Positions 25,920 to 38,249 of a stretch of 64,000 bases of DNA are shown one piece after another. Each line of letters begins with the position of its first letter. The first letter of the stretch is position 1. Position numbers and translations under genes: made by a program. The notes under the pieces were generated by a model. It saw only the letters and a program-made list of their open reading frames with translations, was not told the DNA's origin and made no database searches. The DNA lies in contig NW_003314304.1 in assembly GCF_000143415.4 (NCBI RefSeq), forward strand, positions 134,905 through 198,904, read 5' to 3'. The stretch is from Selaginella moellendorffii. Its lineage: Eukaryota > Streptophyta > Lycopodiopsida > Selaginellales > Selaginellaceae.

Positions 25920-26970
25920 TGAATTAAGTCTTGCTGATAAGATTCCTCAGGTTCTGAATGTTTGCCGGAGTGATCTGGAACGCCCTCGCCAAGACACGAT
26001 CATCAATCGGAGGAACCGACGCAAACACCGCCTTTGCCACCTGACTAGTCCCGGGGTTCTGGCTGTTGAATCCTGCCACGGCAAAAGCCGGGGTGGCAGC
26101 AATGTTGAGCTGGAAGTGGATCAATCCCCTGGGAAACACGAAGAGCTCTCCCTCCTCCACCGTCTCCAAAAAGAGCTTATTGTCCCCGGTCGTGACGAAT
26201 CCCACCAGGAGCCTCCCGCAAATCAAGTAGAGGAGCTCGGTGCCCCGGGGATGGATGTGAGGGGGATTCGTGCCCCCTGGAGCGAAATCCACGCGAGCGA
26301 ATGATACTCCCTGGGTGTTGAGGCCCTGGAAGCGAAGAACGTTGGCGGCGGTGACGATGGATCCCAGGGGATTGCTGGTGTTGCCCGGGTTCTTGATGAG
26401 CGCCGACTTGAAATCCGCGGCAACCGGGATGGCTTTGCAGGGGAAGCCATTGACCCGGATGGTGCTGTTGGTATCGGCGACGCAGAGGTCTTGGAGTGGA
26501 TCTGGATCGGAGGCGCTTGCGGTGAATGCCAAGGCGAGGATGGTAACCATGAGAGCTGGGATCTTCATTGTCTCCGGGGCAGGCGAGCTGATCAGACGCT
26601 TTTGTGATGGATTGATTAGCTCGATGGTGATTTGAGAGATCTTGTGAGGTTCTCTTGTGATGGAGTTTATATAGCAAAGAAATTCTAACGAGCTTTGACA
26701 AGATCAATCATCGTGTACTCCATAAGGGAATTGGTCCGAGTACAAGCATGTTGCGTGAATGTCTCGCTAAACTCTCGTTAAGAGCATGCATTTGAAAGCA
26801 ATAAGAATAAGAAAAATTGAAATCTCAGTGTCAATTCTTTCAATACAGAAATCGTGCACAGCAACACAAAAGTATCGATTTTCTTAGAAGTTGGTTCCGC
26901 GAGACTCGCAAGGAAAGAAGCCCTATAATTTGAATAGAGGCATATGCCGAGGGCTGCGAATATAAAACTT
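25920..26970. repeat. inverted duplicate of 19860-20945 (germin gene plus promoter)
   Basis: The reverse complement of this stretch aligns with 19860-20945. Matching blocks include the coding region, the TATA segment CTATATAAACTCCATCACAAG and the block TGCGAGTCTCGCGGAA further upstream. Similarity ends shortly after the stop codons on one side and near the ATTCGCAGCC block on the other. Confidence 0.85.
25924..26568 (-). CDS. germin-like protein B, 214 aa
   Basis: An intronless inverted copy of the gene at 20299-20943, same length and with no indels. The signal peptide, disulfide Cys, HIHPRGTE metal motif and the later LIHFQLN His are intact, so it should encode a working secreted cupin. Differences from copy A include S4P, LYLICG for LFLVHG, and several in the C-terminal helix (ITPANIQNLRNLISKT). 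It sits between two AT-rich islands. Its 5' flank matches that of copy A for roughly 400 bp, ending near 26970. Confidence 0.93.
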   Translation of the reverse strand: MKIPALMVTILALAFTASASDPDPLQDLCVADTNSTIRVNGFPCKAIPVAADFKSALIKNPGNTSNPLGSIVTAANVLRFQGLNTQGVSFARVDFAPGGTNPPHIHPRGTELLYLICGRLLVGFVTTGDNKLFLETVEEGELFVFPRGLIHFQLNIAATPAFAVAGFNSQNPGTSQVAKAVFASVPPIDDRVLARAFQITPANIQNLRNLISKT

Positions 26971-27001
26971 CGCTTTCACAGAGGTTGGAAAAGGTAAGCA
27001 T

Positions 27002-27225
27002 GACGAGCACATCGCTGCTTTCCCGGCAGAAGCAAGCTTGTTCTATTCAGTGACTCGTCATAGTTTTAGATGAGTTTACTAAGATAATTTACTTGCCTAG
27101 TGTTCTCTCTGGTGTCCACGAAGACGATATCTGGGTTTTCCTTTCCAATCTTCCACTTTGGAATTGATATATTGACGTCGTCACTGATGTTTCCTCCATG
27201 ACAGCCTAGTCAAATTCATCATATA
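27002..27225 (-). pseudogene. mosaic of beta-xylosidase and beta-amylase gene fragments
   Basis: 27002-27057 matches 29609-29662 inside the GH3 beta-xylosidase gene. It is followed directly by 27068-27110, which matches 18626-18664 (intron/exon 5 edge of the beta-amylase gene). Then 27110-27225 matches 18958-19130 (exon 4 and adjoining intron), with the sequence between the two amylase pieces deleted. All pieces keep the orientation of their source genes. No frame is open across the joins, so this is not a functional gene. Confidence 0.75.
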
Positions 27226-28773
27226 TAACTTGTTCTTTGTTTTTCTTAGGTTTTGACCTTGCCTTTGTGACTAAGGCTTGCTCAAGCAGGGACGAGAGGA
27301 GCTGAAGCACAAAAAAAGGTTATATAATTTTTTGTGTGTAATGTTCTAGCAGCGACACCAAGCATGCAGATACAACCATCTAGGAGCAACAGGGTTATAA
27401 AACTTTGTTAATGGGTTTTCCTTTGTTTTGGACTAAGATGAATTTCAAAACAAATCACCTTGATGGCACTTCGATTGTCACAAAAATAAGGGTTCAGTAA
27501 AAAGAAAAAATAATGGACATATAAATTTAAATCAGTGTTCAAAAACCAAATAAATTTAAATCCATAGAAATAAAAATTTATATAATAATTGATTTATGTT
27601 TTAATTTGTAATATACTTATTAATGAATTCATGATATTATAATGATAGTAATACAAGAGAAGCTTGAAGTTTTTTAAAATGATGTAATAAAAGTTTCATT
27701 CAAATTAAAATTATAATAACTTCAAAGTTGTTGATGTATGTATTTCTTTTTATGTGATCCTTGTGTGAATTATCAGATTTTACAGATGTTTAATCCAACC
27801 CAGTAAATGTTGGAGTTTGTTTTTCTCAAACTCAACCTCAAAAAGATCATCAATTGGCTTATTTTTAGCAAAAGTTTTTCTATAAATCATTTATACTTTA
27901 AAAATTATTTTAAAAAAATCAACTTAAAAAAACATTAGTGCCAAAGGAAATAGAATGCAAAACGAATTTTTTTACATTTATTGCAAAAGTTAAAAAAATA
28001 TTTAAGGAAGATTTATCCCTTATAATTAATATTTTTATAATTTTTATTTTAATTTGTTTTAAAAATAAACCTAGAATGATAATTACAATAAAATATTATA
28101 ATAAAAGTAGAATTAAATTTGAAATAATATAAAAAGTTAAAATATAATATACTCACTACATAAATATATAGTAACTCATTAAAACTGATGACAATGCTAA
28201 AGATATTTTTTATTATTTTCAAAGAAATGTTATTTCATATTATATAAAAAATGATAATTTAAAGAGTCATATGTTTAGACTAAAATAAAACATTAAAAAC
28301 TTAAAAAAAATTTTTTTGCTATGCATTGCATGTAATAACGTTTGGTTTGCTTATTAGTAGTATTATTCCTACTTATTAATCCAATTGATCAACTAAACGT
28401 TTATAATTACAAATATGTTTATAATGTATAAATACAAGATTAATTTTGTTACATATCAACCATTAGATGGTAGAATAGAAAAGAATATTCTAGAAAGTGT
28501 TTAAGACAGTTTATAAATTATAAACTTGTTTGTAGATTATAAATACAAGATTAATTTAAATGAATAACAACCGTTAGATATTAGAATATCCTAGAATATT
28601 TAAGTATATTCTAGATATATTTATTACCATCCAAGCAAACCAAAAACTATTTATATATTTTATCAAAATTCTTATCATTTTAGCTTTATTTTTTTTCTTT
28701 ACTAACTTTATCAAAAATTTAAATGGATTAATTTAGAAAGTTTAATATTTTAAAGATGTTCAAGTTTGGGGCT
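27226..28773. other. AT-rich island, no gene
   Basis: Very AT-rich from about 27480 on, with many homopolymer runs. A 64-aa frame at 27938-28132 is Lys/Ile-rich and looks like AT-bias. The island contains the tandem repeat at 28428-28605. Confidence 0.6.
28428..28605. repeat. imperfect direct repeat in AT-rich island
   Basis: ATAAATACAAGATTAATTT occurs at 28428 and again at 28539. Each is followed after ~15 bp by CAACCRTTAGAT and an AGAATAT segment. The offset is about 111 bp. Confidence 0.7.
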
Positions 28774-31451
28774 TTAGGGTCGTACGAGAAGTCGGAGTGA
28801 ATGCTGCTCGTTTCCGGCGGTAAGGACGTGTGTGCCGCTGCGCAGGAGCTTCTTTCCATCGGGATCGGCGTGGACGAAGTGGCGGCAGGGGTCCAGATCG
28901 AAGATCACGGGGTTGCTAATCGAATCCCCCGCGATCTGGATCTTATTGAAGCCGACGAGCTGCCTCTGAGGTACGCCATCGCTCCCTGCGTTAGGAGGAG
29001 TAGAGAAGAGCATCAGCGTGTGGCTGATCGCCATGGCGCCCTTGTTCCGGACGGAAATCGCGACCTGGCTCTTGAGAGACTCGCACGATTTCTCGTCCGT
29101 GGCGTCGAGGTGGAAGCAAGAGGATGATTTCTTGAGGCCAGTGCACGGTTGCATTGGCGCTGTGGAGGGGATTGAGAGGAATGAGGGTGCCTTGATGAAT
29201 TTGGCCGAGAGTGAAGTGTAGCTCAGTCCATCGCCGAACTTGAAGATGGTTGGTCCCGTGTAGAATCGATACGTTCTTCCTGGATAGCCTGTGGAAGCAT
29301 TTGGTCGCATGTTCATGTCTAGCATGGAAATGCTGGTGAAGTTTTGTGGATACCAAGTTGCTGGTAGCTTTCCACCTGAGAGTGATTCGTGCGAGTGTTA
29401 GTGGTGAGTTTTGGATTGGAAGTGACTTACTTGGATTATGATCTCCAAAGATAACTTCGGCTATTGCAGCTCCTCCAGCTTGTCCGGGATAACCAGCCCA
29501 GAGAATTCCTGCGATCCGGCTGTCACTCAACGCAAAAGGTATGTCGATTGCTCCGGCACTCAAGATGACGATCACAACTGGTCCTTTTGCAGCTTGCATC
29601 ACCTGGGAGACGAGCTCTTGCTGCTTTCCCGGCAGAAGCAAGCTTGTTCTATCCAGTGACTCGGCTTCTATGGTGAGATCTAGTCCCACTGCTACTACGA
29701 CAGCGTCTGCTGCTGCCGCTGCTGAGACGGCGCCACTGATCAAGCTGTCCGAGCTGCATGCAACGTTTGCGCAGCCGGGAGCGTAGGAGACTTGGGCGTA
29801 CTTTTGGAAAGCTTGGAGAGGCGACGTGTATTTGCAAGGTATGCCTGTGAGATAGAGTGTTAGCTCTTCAAAGTTTTCGTGATGTCTAACAAGTTTCTTA
29901 CCTGCGTAGTTGCCAATCATAGCGCGAGTTGCATTTGCGTGTGGGCCAACGACTGCTAAGCTTTTGATCTTGCTCGTAGATAAAGGAAGAGCTCCCAGGT
30001 TCTTCAGGAGCACCATTCCTTGTCTTGCGGCTTCAAGAGCAAGTGTCTGATGTTCGCTTGTGCAGACATCGCTCGCTCCAAGTGAGCCATATGTTTGGGA
30101 TTTTGGATCGCCATCATATAGGCCCAGCCTCATTTGTACCGTAACAAGGTACGTGAGAGCTTGGTTTATGGTTGCTTCAGTGACTTTCTTTTGCTGAATT
30201 GCGGACAGTGTGTGCTTGGCCAGGAAGGTTCCGCAATTCAGGTTCAAGCCTGGAAAGCTGTTTAGTTCGTGAAAAAGCTTTGGTGGAGGAAAATTCTTAC
30301 CGGCTAACAATGCGTCTGCGGCTGCATCCTCTGCCGTGGCTGCATAGTTGGTGTTGTCAAAGAATACTTGCAACGAATCGCAGTCAGATACTATATATCT
30401 GAAGAGCGGAAACAATCAAGTAAGGGTGAGCTGCTGAATTCGCACTATCGTTCTCACCCATTGAGTTTCCAGGTCTCTCTGACTGTTGTTGTCAAGAGCT
30501 CGTGATCAGCACACGTCGGGACTCCGTTGAGACGATTGTAAGAGCACATAACGCTGCTTACTCCTCCATCCTCGACGCAGCTCTTGAAAGGAGCATTATA
30601 AGTATCTTCAAGGTCCTGCTCGGTCACCTGAAGGTACAATGTTCTCGTTTAGCTCTCAGACAACACCATCACTTACAATTGCATTGAAGTGGTACCGATC
30701 AGTTCCAAGCCAGTTATCCACGTCGTAAGCCGTCATATGCTTGCAGCAAGCTGACACTTTCAGTTTATCACTCCCGGCTTGCGACTCCTGGAGTCCTCGC
30801 ACATAATAAGTTGCAAAGTTACTCGAGAGCAGTGGATCTTCTCCTGGCGTCTCCTGGCCTCGTCCCCACCTCGGATCTCGATATATGTTGATGTTGGGGC
30901 TCCAGAAAGTGAGGCCTGACTGGCCGAGATTGTGCATTGCTCTGGCTTCCGTGGACACAGCCTGTTCAAGAGGTACGAAACAACAATGTGAACAACGCTC
31001 CGGAGATGTAACTAAGTTCGCAACGTTTTGCAGGGAGGAGGAGAATCACCTGGCCAATTCCGTAGAAGAGACTGGTGTTGAAGGACGCAGCTGTGGTGAT
31101 TGGCATAGGAAAGCTGGTAGCCGCTGGAACAGAGCCTCCGAATTGTACTCCGGGACTGGAAGCGACTCCATGGAGAGCCTCTTGCCACCACTGGTACTTT
31201 GGAACACCGAGACGGGGGATCCCGGTTGCAGTGTTGATCAGCTGAGATATCTTTTCCTCGAGCGTCAAGCGAGCAACATAGTCTTCAACTCGGTCGGTGA
31301 TTGCCAAGGAGGTGTTGCAAAAGGGGAATGCTGCGAGTGTAGCATTGCTTTGATCACATGCATATGGTGCCTGGCCAGCCAGCACGTCGATGACTCCCAA
31401 CAGCAGCACTAAAGGCAGCAACGCGTCTTTGCAGGTAGAAGCTTTTCCCAT
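28774..31451 (-). CDS. GH3 beta-xylosidase / alpha-arabinofuranosidase, secreted, 772 aa (copy 1)
   Basis: Seven exons on the minus strand sum to 2319 bp: 31050-31451, 30677-30961, 30458-30627, 30301-30398, 29902-30249, 29431-29844, 28774-29375. A signal peptide ([16 protein letters not shown]) leads to the plant BXL start APYACDQ. The GH3 N-domain shows [37 protein letters not shown] and YIVSDCDS, which holds the catalytic nucleophile Asp. The C-domain follows, then a fibronectin-III-like tail. It should trim xylan or arabinan side chains in the cell wall. Exon number, phases and total length are identical to the neighbour at 32441-35345, so the two are tandem duplicates. The homologue group is BXL1-7. 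Confidence 0.93.
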
Positions 31452-31915
31452 CTTGCTCTCTCTCTCTTTTCAGTTTTGCGTCACTAATCTTTTTATGCCC
31501 AGATCTGGGTGCACCACTCAAGAAGAAATCTGTAGCCACTCATTGGTTGAAGGAGAATCTCCACTGAGGCATGATATATCGCTTCTGCGAGCTGACTGAG
31601 ACGAGCGTGAGCTCCGCGAGCTCTGATATACGAGATAAGATTGCTGAATCATTTATCATATCCGTTGCTTCCTCGGCTCACTCCATCCCAGGATAAGAAG
31701 AGCAGGAAGAGAAGAAGAGGACGCCTCAATTCTCCTCTCTACAAGCACCGGCCACGGAGAGCGAGCAAAAAGAATACGACGAGGATTGAAACAAAACAGT
31801 GCACACAAAGTTCCACGCCAAAACGATCAAGCTCTGTAGAAGTAAGCTCCTCCTTGTCTCGCTCCCGCTCCTTTCAGCATTGCATTTATAACCAAGTTCT
31901 CACTTTCTCTTCACA

Positions 31916-31955
<40 letters not shown>

Positions 31956-32440
31956 TTCACTTCACGCTCTCGCGACTCGACTCGGCCGATCTACGTTCTC
32001 CCAATCCCGATTTATTCTCGCGCTCGCTCGATGCCAAAGGCCAGTCTGCCAAGTTTATATTTTCATTCTCTCACTTTTTTGCTCAGTGCTCTGATCGTTC
32101 TTACAAGAAGTGGTAATAAGCACACGATCCGTGACACCCTATACAGACTAGGCTCGCGCCAGATAGGCCGACGTGGCGCAATCTAGAGCCGTCGATTGGC
32201 TTTCGCGGCGGATTTTGTAGCTTTGAATTCTGGCCGTCGATTCTTTTAAATTCCAGCCGTTGGATGCTCTGTCGCGGTCTAGGGCTCTGTTCTTGACGCC
32301 TTTCTTTTGTTCCACTCCCAATGCTGGCCAAACAGGGAGAAAAATCTCTTCTTGGTCTTGTATCGTATGTATGTATCGATCAATGGATCGTTGGGCCAAC
32401 GCCAAAGAATGTAGGGTTTTGGAGCAAATATTTTAGGGTT
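31452..32440. other. spacer between beta-xylosidase genes
   Basis: The promoter region of copy 1. It contains the (CT)n tract at 31918-31952 in addition to other CT-rich runs. No gene is seen. Confidence 0.55.
31918..31952. repeat. (CT)n microsatellite
   Basis: About 17 perfect CT units, 470 bp upstream of the copy 1 start codon. CT/GA tracts near plant promoters can bind BPC-type factors. Confidence 0.9.
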
Positions 32441-35345
32441 CTAGGACTGGAGGAGGATGGGGAGAGGATGCCGCGCGTTGCCGACTGCGAGCGTGTGGAT
32501 GCCGCCGTGCAAGATCCTCACGCCATTGGCGCCCGCGTGGGACAGGTGCTTGCAGGGATCGATCTCGATCTCCACGTTCTCCACGGCGCCTGGCGCAACG
32601 CTCACTTTCCCGAATCCAGCGAGCTGCCGGATCGGCGCGCCGTCCCGGCCAGCGTTTGGGGGCGACGAGTAGAGCAGCACTGCACGGTTGGACGGGCGAT
32701 CTCCCTCGTTGTGGACAAGAATTCTCACCTTGGAGGTAAGCGTGCTACAAGTAATCTCATCGTGTGCATTTAGATGGAAGCATGTTAGATTGCCATCGCA
32801 AGATCGCTTGACCGCTGCTGCCTCCGGGAACCCGAGTGAGAGCGGTGCTTCCTTGAATTTGTGCGAGAGTTTAGAGTACGTCTTGCCATAGCCAAAGTTA
32901 TAGACCGACTGTCCTGTGTAAAACCTGTATGTTCTTCCTGGGTAGCCTCTGGAAGCGTCCGGCCGCATATTCATGTCGAGCATTGTGATTCCTGTGAAGC
33001 TTTCCGGGTACCATGTCACAGGAAGCCTTCCACCTGTATAGGATTGTTAGCAAGAACTTATAGAAAGTCCTTTTTCTTTCTTTCACTAACCTGGATTGTG
33101 ATCTCCAAACAGGACTTGGGCGATGGCTGCTCCACCAGCTTCTCCAGGATATCCAGCCCAGAGCATGCCTTGCACCTTTTTATCATACTTTGCAAAGCTC
33201 ACGTCGACCGAGCCGCCGGAGAAGATAACTAGAACAACAGGTCCTTTTGCTGCTTTCGTGACTTCGGTGACGAGCTCTTGCTGTTTTCCAGGGAGGAGAA
33301 GGCTTGTTCTATCCTTGCCTTCGGCTTCCTGGTTTAAATCCAGACCGACAAACAGTACCACCGCATCTGCTTGGGACGCTGTTGAAGCCGCGGAGCCGAT
33401 CAAGCTGTTCGAATAGCACGCCACATCTGAACAACCGGCAGAGTATACTACTCTGGCATAGGCACTGAGTCCGTCGTGAGGCGTGGTATACTTGCAAGGT
33501 ATTCCTGTGGTTTCAGCCTCAAACAAGTGAGCAATATGTATTTCGAGCTACTAACGTAATTGTTCTTACCTTGATAGTTTCCGATCATGGCCCGTGTTGC
33601 CTTTGCATGAGGCCCAATTGCTGCTACGGTCCTGATATTGGACTTCGAGAAAGGGAGGACGTTACCGTTGTTTTTCAAGAGCACGATCCCCTCTTTGGCT
33701 GCATCTAGAGCCAATTGTTGGTTCTCTCCGGTGCACACGCTCTGTGGTCCAAGATTTCCGTAAGGTTGGGATCGTGGATTTCCATCGTAGAGTCCCAGCC
33801 GCATCTGCACGTTGTAAAGGTATCGAAGTGCTTGGTTCACATTGGCCTCGGTAATTTTTCCATTGGTGATTGCAGACTGCGTGTGGATGGCCAGGAAGGG
33901 ACCACAATCGAGATTCAATCCTGACAGGAGAAAGGAATGGAAAAAGAACGCGGTGGTTAGCACAGCCCTTGTCGGAAGGTTCTTTTGTCATAAAGGTACC
34001 GGCTAGCAGAGCATCCGCTACGACATCTTCAGCAGTCTTGGCATAGTTGGTGTTGTCGAAGAAAGTTTGGAGCGAGTCACAGTCAGACACGATGTAGCTG
34101 CAAGGGAGATAAAGGAGAAGCACTTCACAGGTGAGCAAGATCTGTCGTCAAGCTGGCCAGACTAAAGCAAAAAATTTTTTTACCGACCCGTTCAGGTTCC
34201 AGCTGCTTCTCACTGTGGCACTAAGGAGATTATAGTCAGCGCATGTCGGCACCCCGTTCACCCGGTTGTACGAGCACATCACGCTACTGACTTTGGCATC
34301 CTCGACGCAGCTTTGGAAGGGCGGGTTGTACGTGTCTGATAAGTCCTGCTGGGTCACCTGGAACGAGAAAACGGACATTACAGTCAAGAATCAGTTATGA
34401 GCAAGAAAAGCAGTGGCATTTCGGAGGCGAGGGGGGACTTATGACACAGAGTACAGATCATGGACAGGGTGTGGAAGTTAGGTGCCAGGAATTATCAGAG
34501 AGGAAAAGGTGCAAGCAAAACGCAGGAGCATTACAATGGCATTGAATTTGAAGCGGGTGGTGCCCTTCCAGTTGTCAACGTCGTAAGCTGTCATATGCTT
34601 GCAGCAAGCCGAGACTTTGAGCTTGTCACCGCCGAGGTTTGTATCCTGGAGGCCTCGCACGTAGAACGTGGCATACTTGCTCGACAGGAGTGGGTCCTCG
34701 CCTGGCGTCTCCTGGCCTCGGCCCCATCTCGGGTCGCGGTAGATGTTTACATTCGGGCTCCAGTACGTGAGGCCGGCTCGCTGATAGTTGTGCATCGCTC
34801 GGGCTTCGGTGGACACGGCCTGGAAAAAGGAAACGATATCTCGGTCAGCATGGAGAATTCAGCACACTATGGGTGTGGACAGGACGTCCAGCTACAGCGT
34901 CGGAATAAAAGAAAACAGAGGAAGGAGAAGAACTTGCCTGGCCGATTTTGAGGAAGAGATTGACATCAAAGGAGGCTGCGGTGAGAATTGGCATCGGAAA
35001 GCTGGTAGCTCCAGGGAATTTGCCTCCAAACTTGACGCCGGGGCTGACTGCAACTCCGTGGAGCGCCTCTTGCCACCACTCGTACCGGGGGAGTCCCAGC
35101 CTGGGAATTCCGGCGGCATTGTTGACGAGCTGAATTATCTTCTCCTGGAGCGTCATGCGCGAGATGAGGTCCTCGACGCGAGTGCTCGTCGGCAGCCTGG
35201 TGTTGCAGAATCCAAACTGGAGCAGCGTCGCATTGCGCTGGTCGCATGCATACGGTGCTTGTCCCGCCACAACTTGGTGCGTCAAGAGCGCCACCTCGAG
35301 CAGCAGCAGCAGGATCCAGGGGCTGCAAAAGCTCGCCTTGGCCAT
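32441..35345 (-). CDS. GH3 beta-xylosidase / alpha-arabinofuranosidase, secreted, 772 aa (copy 2)
   Basis: Seven exons sum to 2319 bp: 34938-35345, 34535-34819, 34188-34357, 34000-34097, 33570-33920, 33091-33504, 32441-33033. The signal peptide is [18 protein letters not shown], then APYACDQ. Catalytic landmarks match copy 1: [29 protein letters not shown], and [14 protein letters not shown] around the probable acid/base Glu. The protein length equals copy 1, although exons 1, 5 and 7 differ slightly in size. The first intron uses a GC donor (GCAAGT at 34937 on the minus strand) where copy 1 has GT. It acts in the apoplast on xylan or arabinoxylan; substrate preference is not readable. Confidence 0.93.
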
Positions 35346-38249
35346 CGCGAAAGCAGCAGGAAGAAACGAAGCAATCGATCCTTTAAATCAGGAACGCAAA
35401 AAAAAATTTAAAAAATGGGAGGTATGTGCGAGCTTTTCTCGTTTCTCTCTTTCTTTGCTAACACGAATCAAACTATGGAAAATGCAACACGCTAGCTATC
35501 TTCGATCCGACTGGACTGACTGAGCTCTACTGGAGAAATGCGGACTGTGGTATCTCATCTCGAAACTCATGCTCTCTCTTTCTTTTCTTCTTCCTTCGCT
35601 TTCTTCCTCGTAGCTGGTGCCTTTGAATCTTCCTTTGTGCGCTCTTTTTGCAGGCTAGGCCCAGAGCCAAAGAAAAAAGAACTACTTGGAACAAAGAATG
35701 GCTTGACGGGTTGATAACAGAGCGTGACGGGCGGCCGGCTTGTATGGTGCCTATCGTCCTACCGGAAACGAGCTGCCCTTATAAAGACTTTGGTCCGGGC
35801 GTGCCCACGTGGCAGACTGACACTGGGTAAAGCTGAACTGACGTGGACTAGATCTTGACCCTGACGTGGATGGCCGGGAAGCTGACGTGTCGTGGAGAGT
35901 CGGTCGCTACTAACCTTTGGTGGAGCCGGCGATGGCGAAAGCCCAAGAGGAGCACCACATGGTGTGGCGTGATCGATTTGATTTTTCCAAAAGGCGGAAA
36001 ATGGATGGGAATTTATTGACAATATACATGTTAGGTCCACCAAACATTGATCAAACATTGAAAAGAATGTAAAAAAGAGTGAAAATCTTTGTGAGCTCAA
36101 TCAAATTAATTCTAGTATTGTACTTGGCGCTGATTGATGGCTATGGTTACAAACTTTTATTGGGAAGCAATCGCACGACTCGTCTCTATGATTGTAGACC
36201 TTTCTTTCGTCACGCATTGGGAGAGAGTGGCAGCAGCAACCTGACAAGAAGAAGATTGGAGCGATTGGATGGTTCTCTAGATATATAAAAAAGGCTGGTT
36301 ACCAGAGGAGGATTCGATGCGCTCGCTTGCTCGCTCGTCAACTTTGCGTGAAGAGGGCCAGGCAGAGTGTCACAGTTTTGGTGTGATTCTTCCTCCTGGC
36401 CGGGAAAGGCAAAGAAAACTCAAAAGGGGAAAGAAAAGTGTGAGCGGGCTTACAAAGTCAGCAGCATTATCCTCTCCCTGATTCCATCAGCAAAATTTGT
36501 TTGGATTCGAGACTACCTGTTCTTCGTGCGCAAGAAAAGCCGACAAGAGAAAAGAATTATAAAACTAAGCAAGGAAATCAATCAAGCTTACCTGTTGTCC
36601 GGAGAGCTCTCTCTCTTTTTTCCTGTGATCTTTCCTCGCACAGAGTAACTGTAGCTGTCCATCACTGCCCAGTGAATACGTCTCGCTCGCGAGCGTTGCC
36701 GATAAAAGGAACTCTTCCAAATGCGATGCAGTAACGAACGCGAAATAAGTTGGAGTGTCCAATTCTTAGCTCTTGGAGGATTGGCAGACGAACGATCAAA
36801 AGGAGACCAGCCAGCTTCTTCGTTTGGCGCGGCCTTTAACAGCTCTTGCGGGTGTCGTTTGTCGCATCCTCCCAGCCACATATTCTTCTCCTAGCTCATC
36901 CATCCGAGAGTTCTATCCAATAATGCTGGCTGGCTGAAGATGGATCGAGTGATGAATGAATGAATGGAAGAAGAAGCTTCTTACGAAAACTATAAGAGGA
37001 CGTGTGTAAGAAAAGAAGGAGAGATCAAGCGAACCTCTGGAAAATTCCAAACATGATTGATCCTTGCTGCGTTTGAGTTGGCGTGCCTATCCATCACCTC
37101 GACAAAAATTTAAGTGAGGACAACAAGGAAAGAAGAATTGACGAATAGAACGTACGGTTGAATGTCTTGAGAGTTTTGCTCCAACGATGAAAGCTGCCGC
37201 TCAACAAACAGGGAATAAAGCTGCGTGCTACGTGCTCAAATCGTCAGAGTTTGTCAGATGGGAAGAAGGTCGCGAATTCTGTTCATGCATGCCGAATGCT
37301 CTCGATAGATGCGGAATCCAAGGCTGAGAAGACGAAAGTTCGAAAGATGATCTTGTAAAAGAATCTGTGGAAGAAGAGGTATGAGTAAATATCGAAGACC
37401 ACGACAACGTACGTACGTATCACCGAAGATGGTCGATGTTTTGCCGTCGCTTTCCCAGTCAGAAGAAAGACACTGTTAAACAAACCAAAGAGAATATTTT
37501 ATGCACCAATCAGTCCTGTCCTCATCACCAAACCCACGCTTGAGCATCGAAGAAGATTAAAAAATGTCCTACAACACACACAGCAAACAAAAAACAAAGA
37601 AATGAGAATTTCGGTAGCTAACAAGACTCGAAAGCAACAACCAAAACCGACCAAAACTCACTGCTTTGGTTCTTCATCGTCAACATCTTGACTCGAAAAA
37701 CAAAACTCTAGAACTTTCGAACTTGGACAAGCATCGCTAGGCCCATACCTGTGGATTCCACAAAACCAGCTTAGACCCGGTGCTTCTCAACTTAATATCA
37801 CCTTACCAATGCCAGAACTCCACCTCCCAGAGCAGCTTCATCGCCATCCCAAACTACGTTAAAGGCTTTCCTGAATCCGACAATTATCAAGTTAATCCAA
37901 GGCTTGGTCGAGTTTTTCCACTTTGTTCCACTTGCCGCAAACGTGAAGCAATTGGAATCACAGGACTTCCAATTCTTCCATTTCCTCCTGCGAAAAAGAA
38001 ACACCTCAAGTAAAGATCAAACGTTAAATCAATGGACGTACCTTCACTAGTGCGCGAAGGCTCGAGAAGTCAAGAGATTGTTTCCTGGACAAAGAAAACT
38101 GGAGAAACACAAAATACATATATAAGCCGACACGATTCACAGATATCATCTTTATACGCCTCAAAAAATGGTGTGAAGTGTTAGCATACTTAGCTACATA
38201 GAAACGCCGCATGGTCGATAAGACAGCTGAAGAGCTCACTGCTGCTTCT
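35346..38249. other. 2.9-kb stretch without a recognised gene
   Basis: Normal base composition. There are many short ORFs, none with domain content. A TATA-like TATATAAAAA lies near 36281, followed by transcribed-looking sequence, but no RNA gene could be identified. It may hold upstream regions of copy 2 beta-xylosidase, the 3' region of the GAUT gene, or a non-coding transcript. Confidence 0.4.

Noticed and set aside
27938-28132. 64-aa Lys/Ile-rich ORF
   Set aside because: AT-biased chance frame with no second copy or motif.
31641-32186. 181-aa Ser-rich ORF
   Set aside because: Spans the (CT)n tract; composition comes from the repeat.
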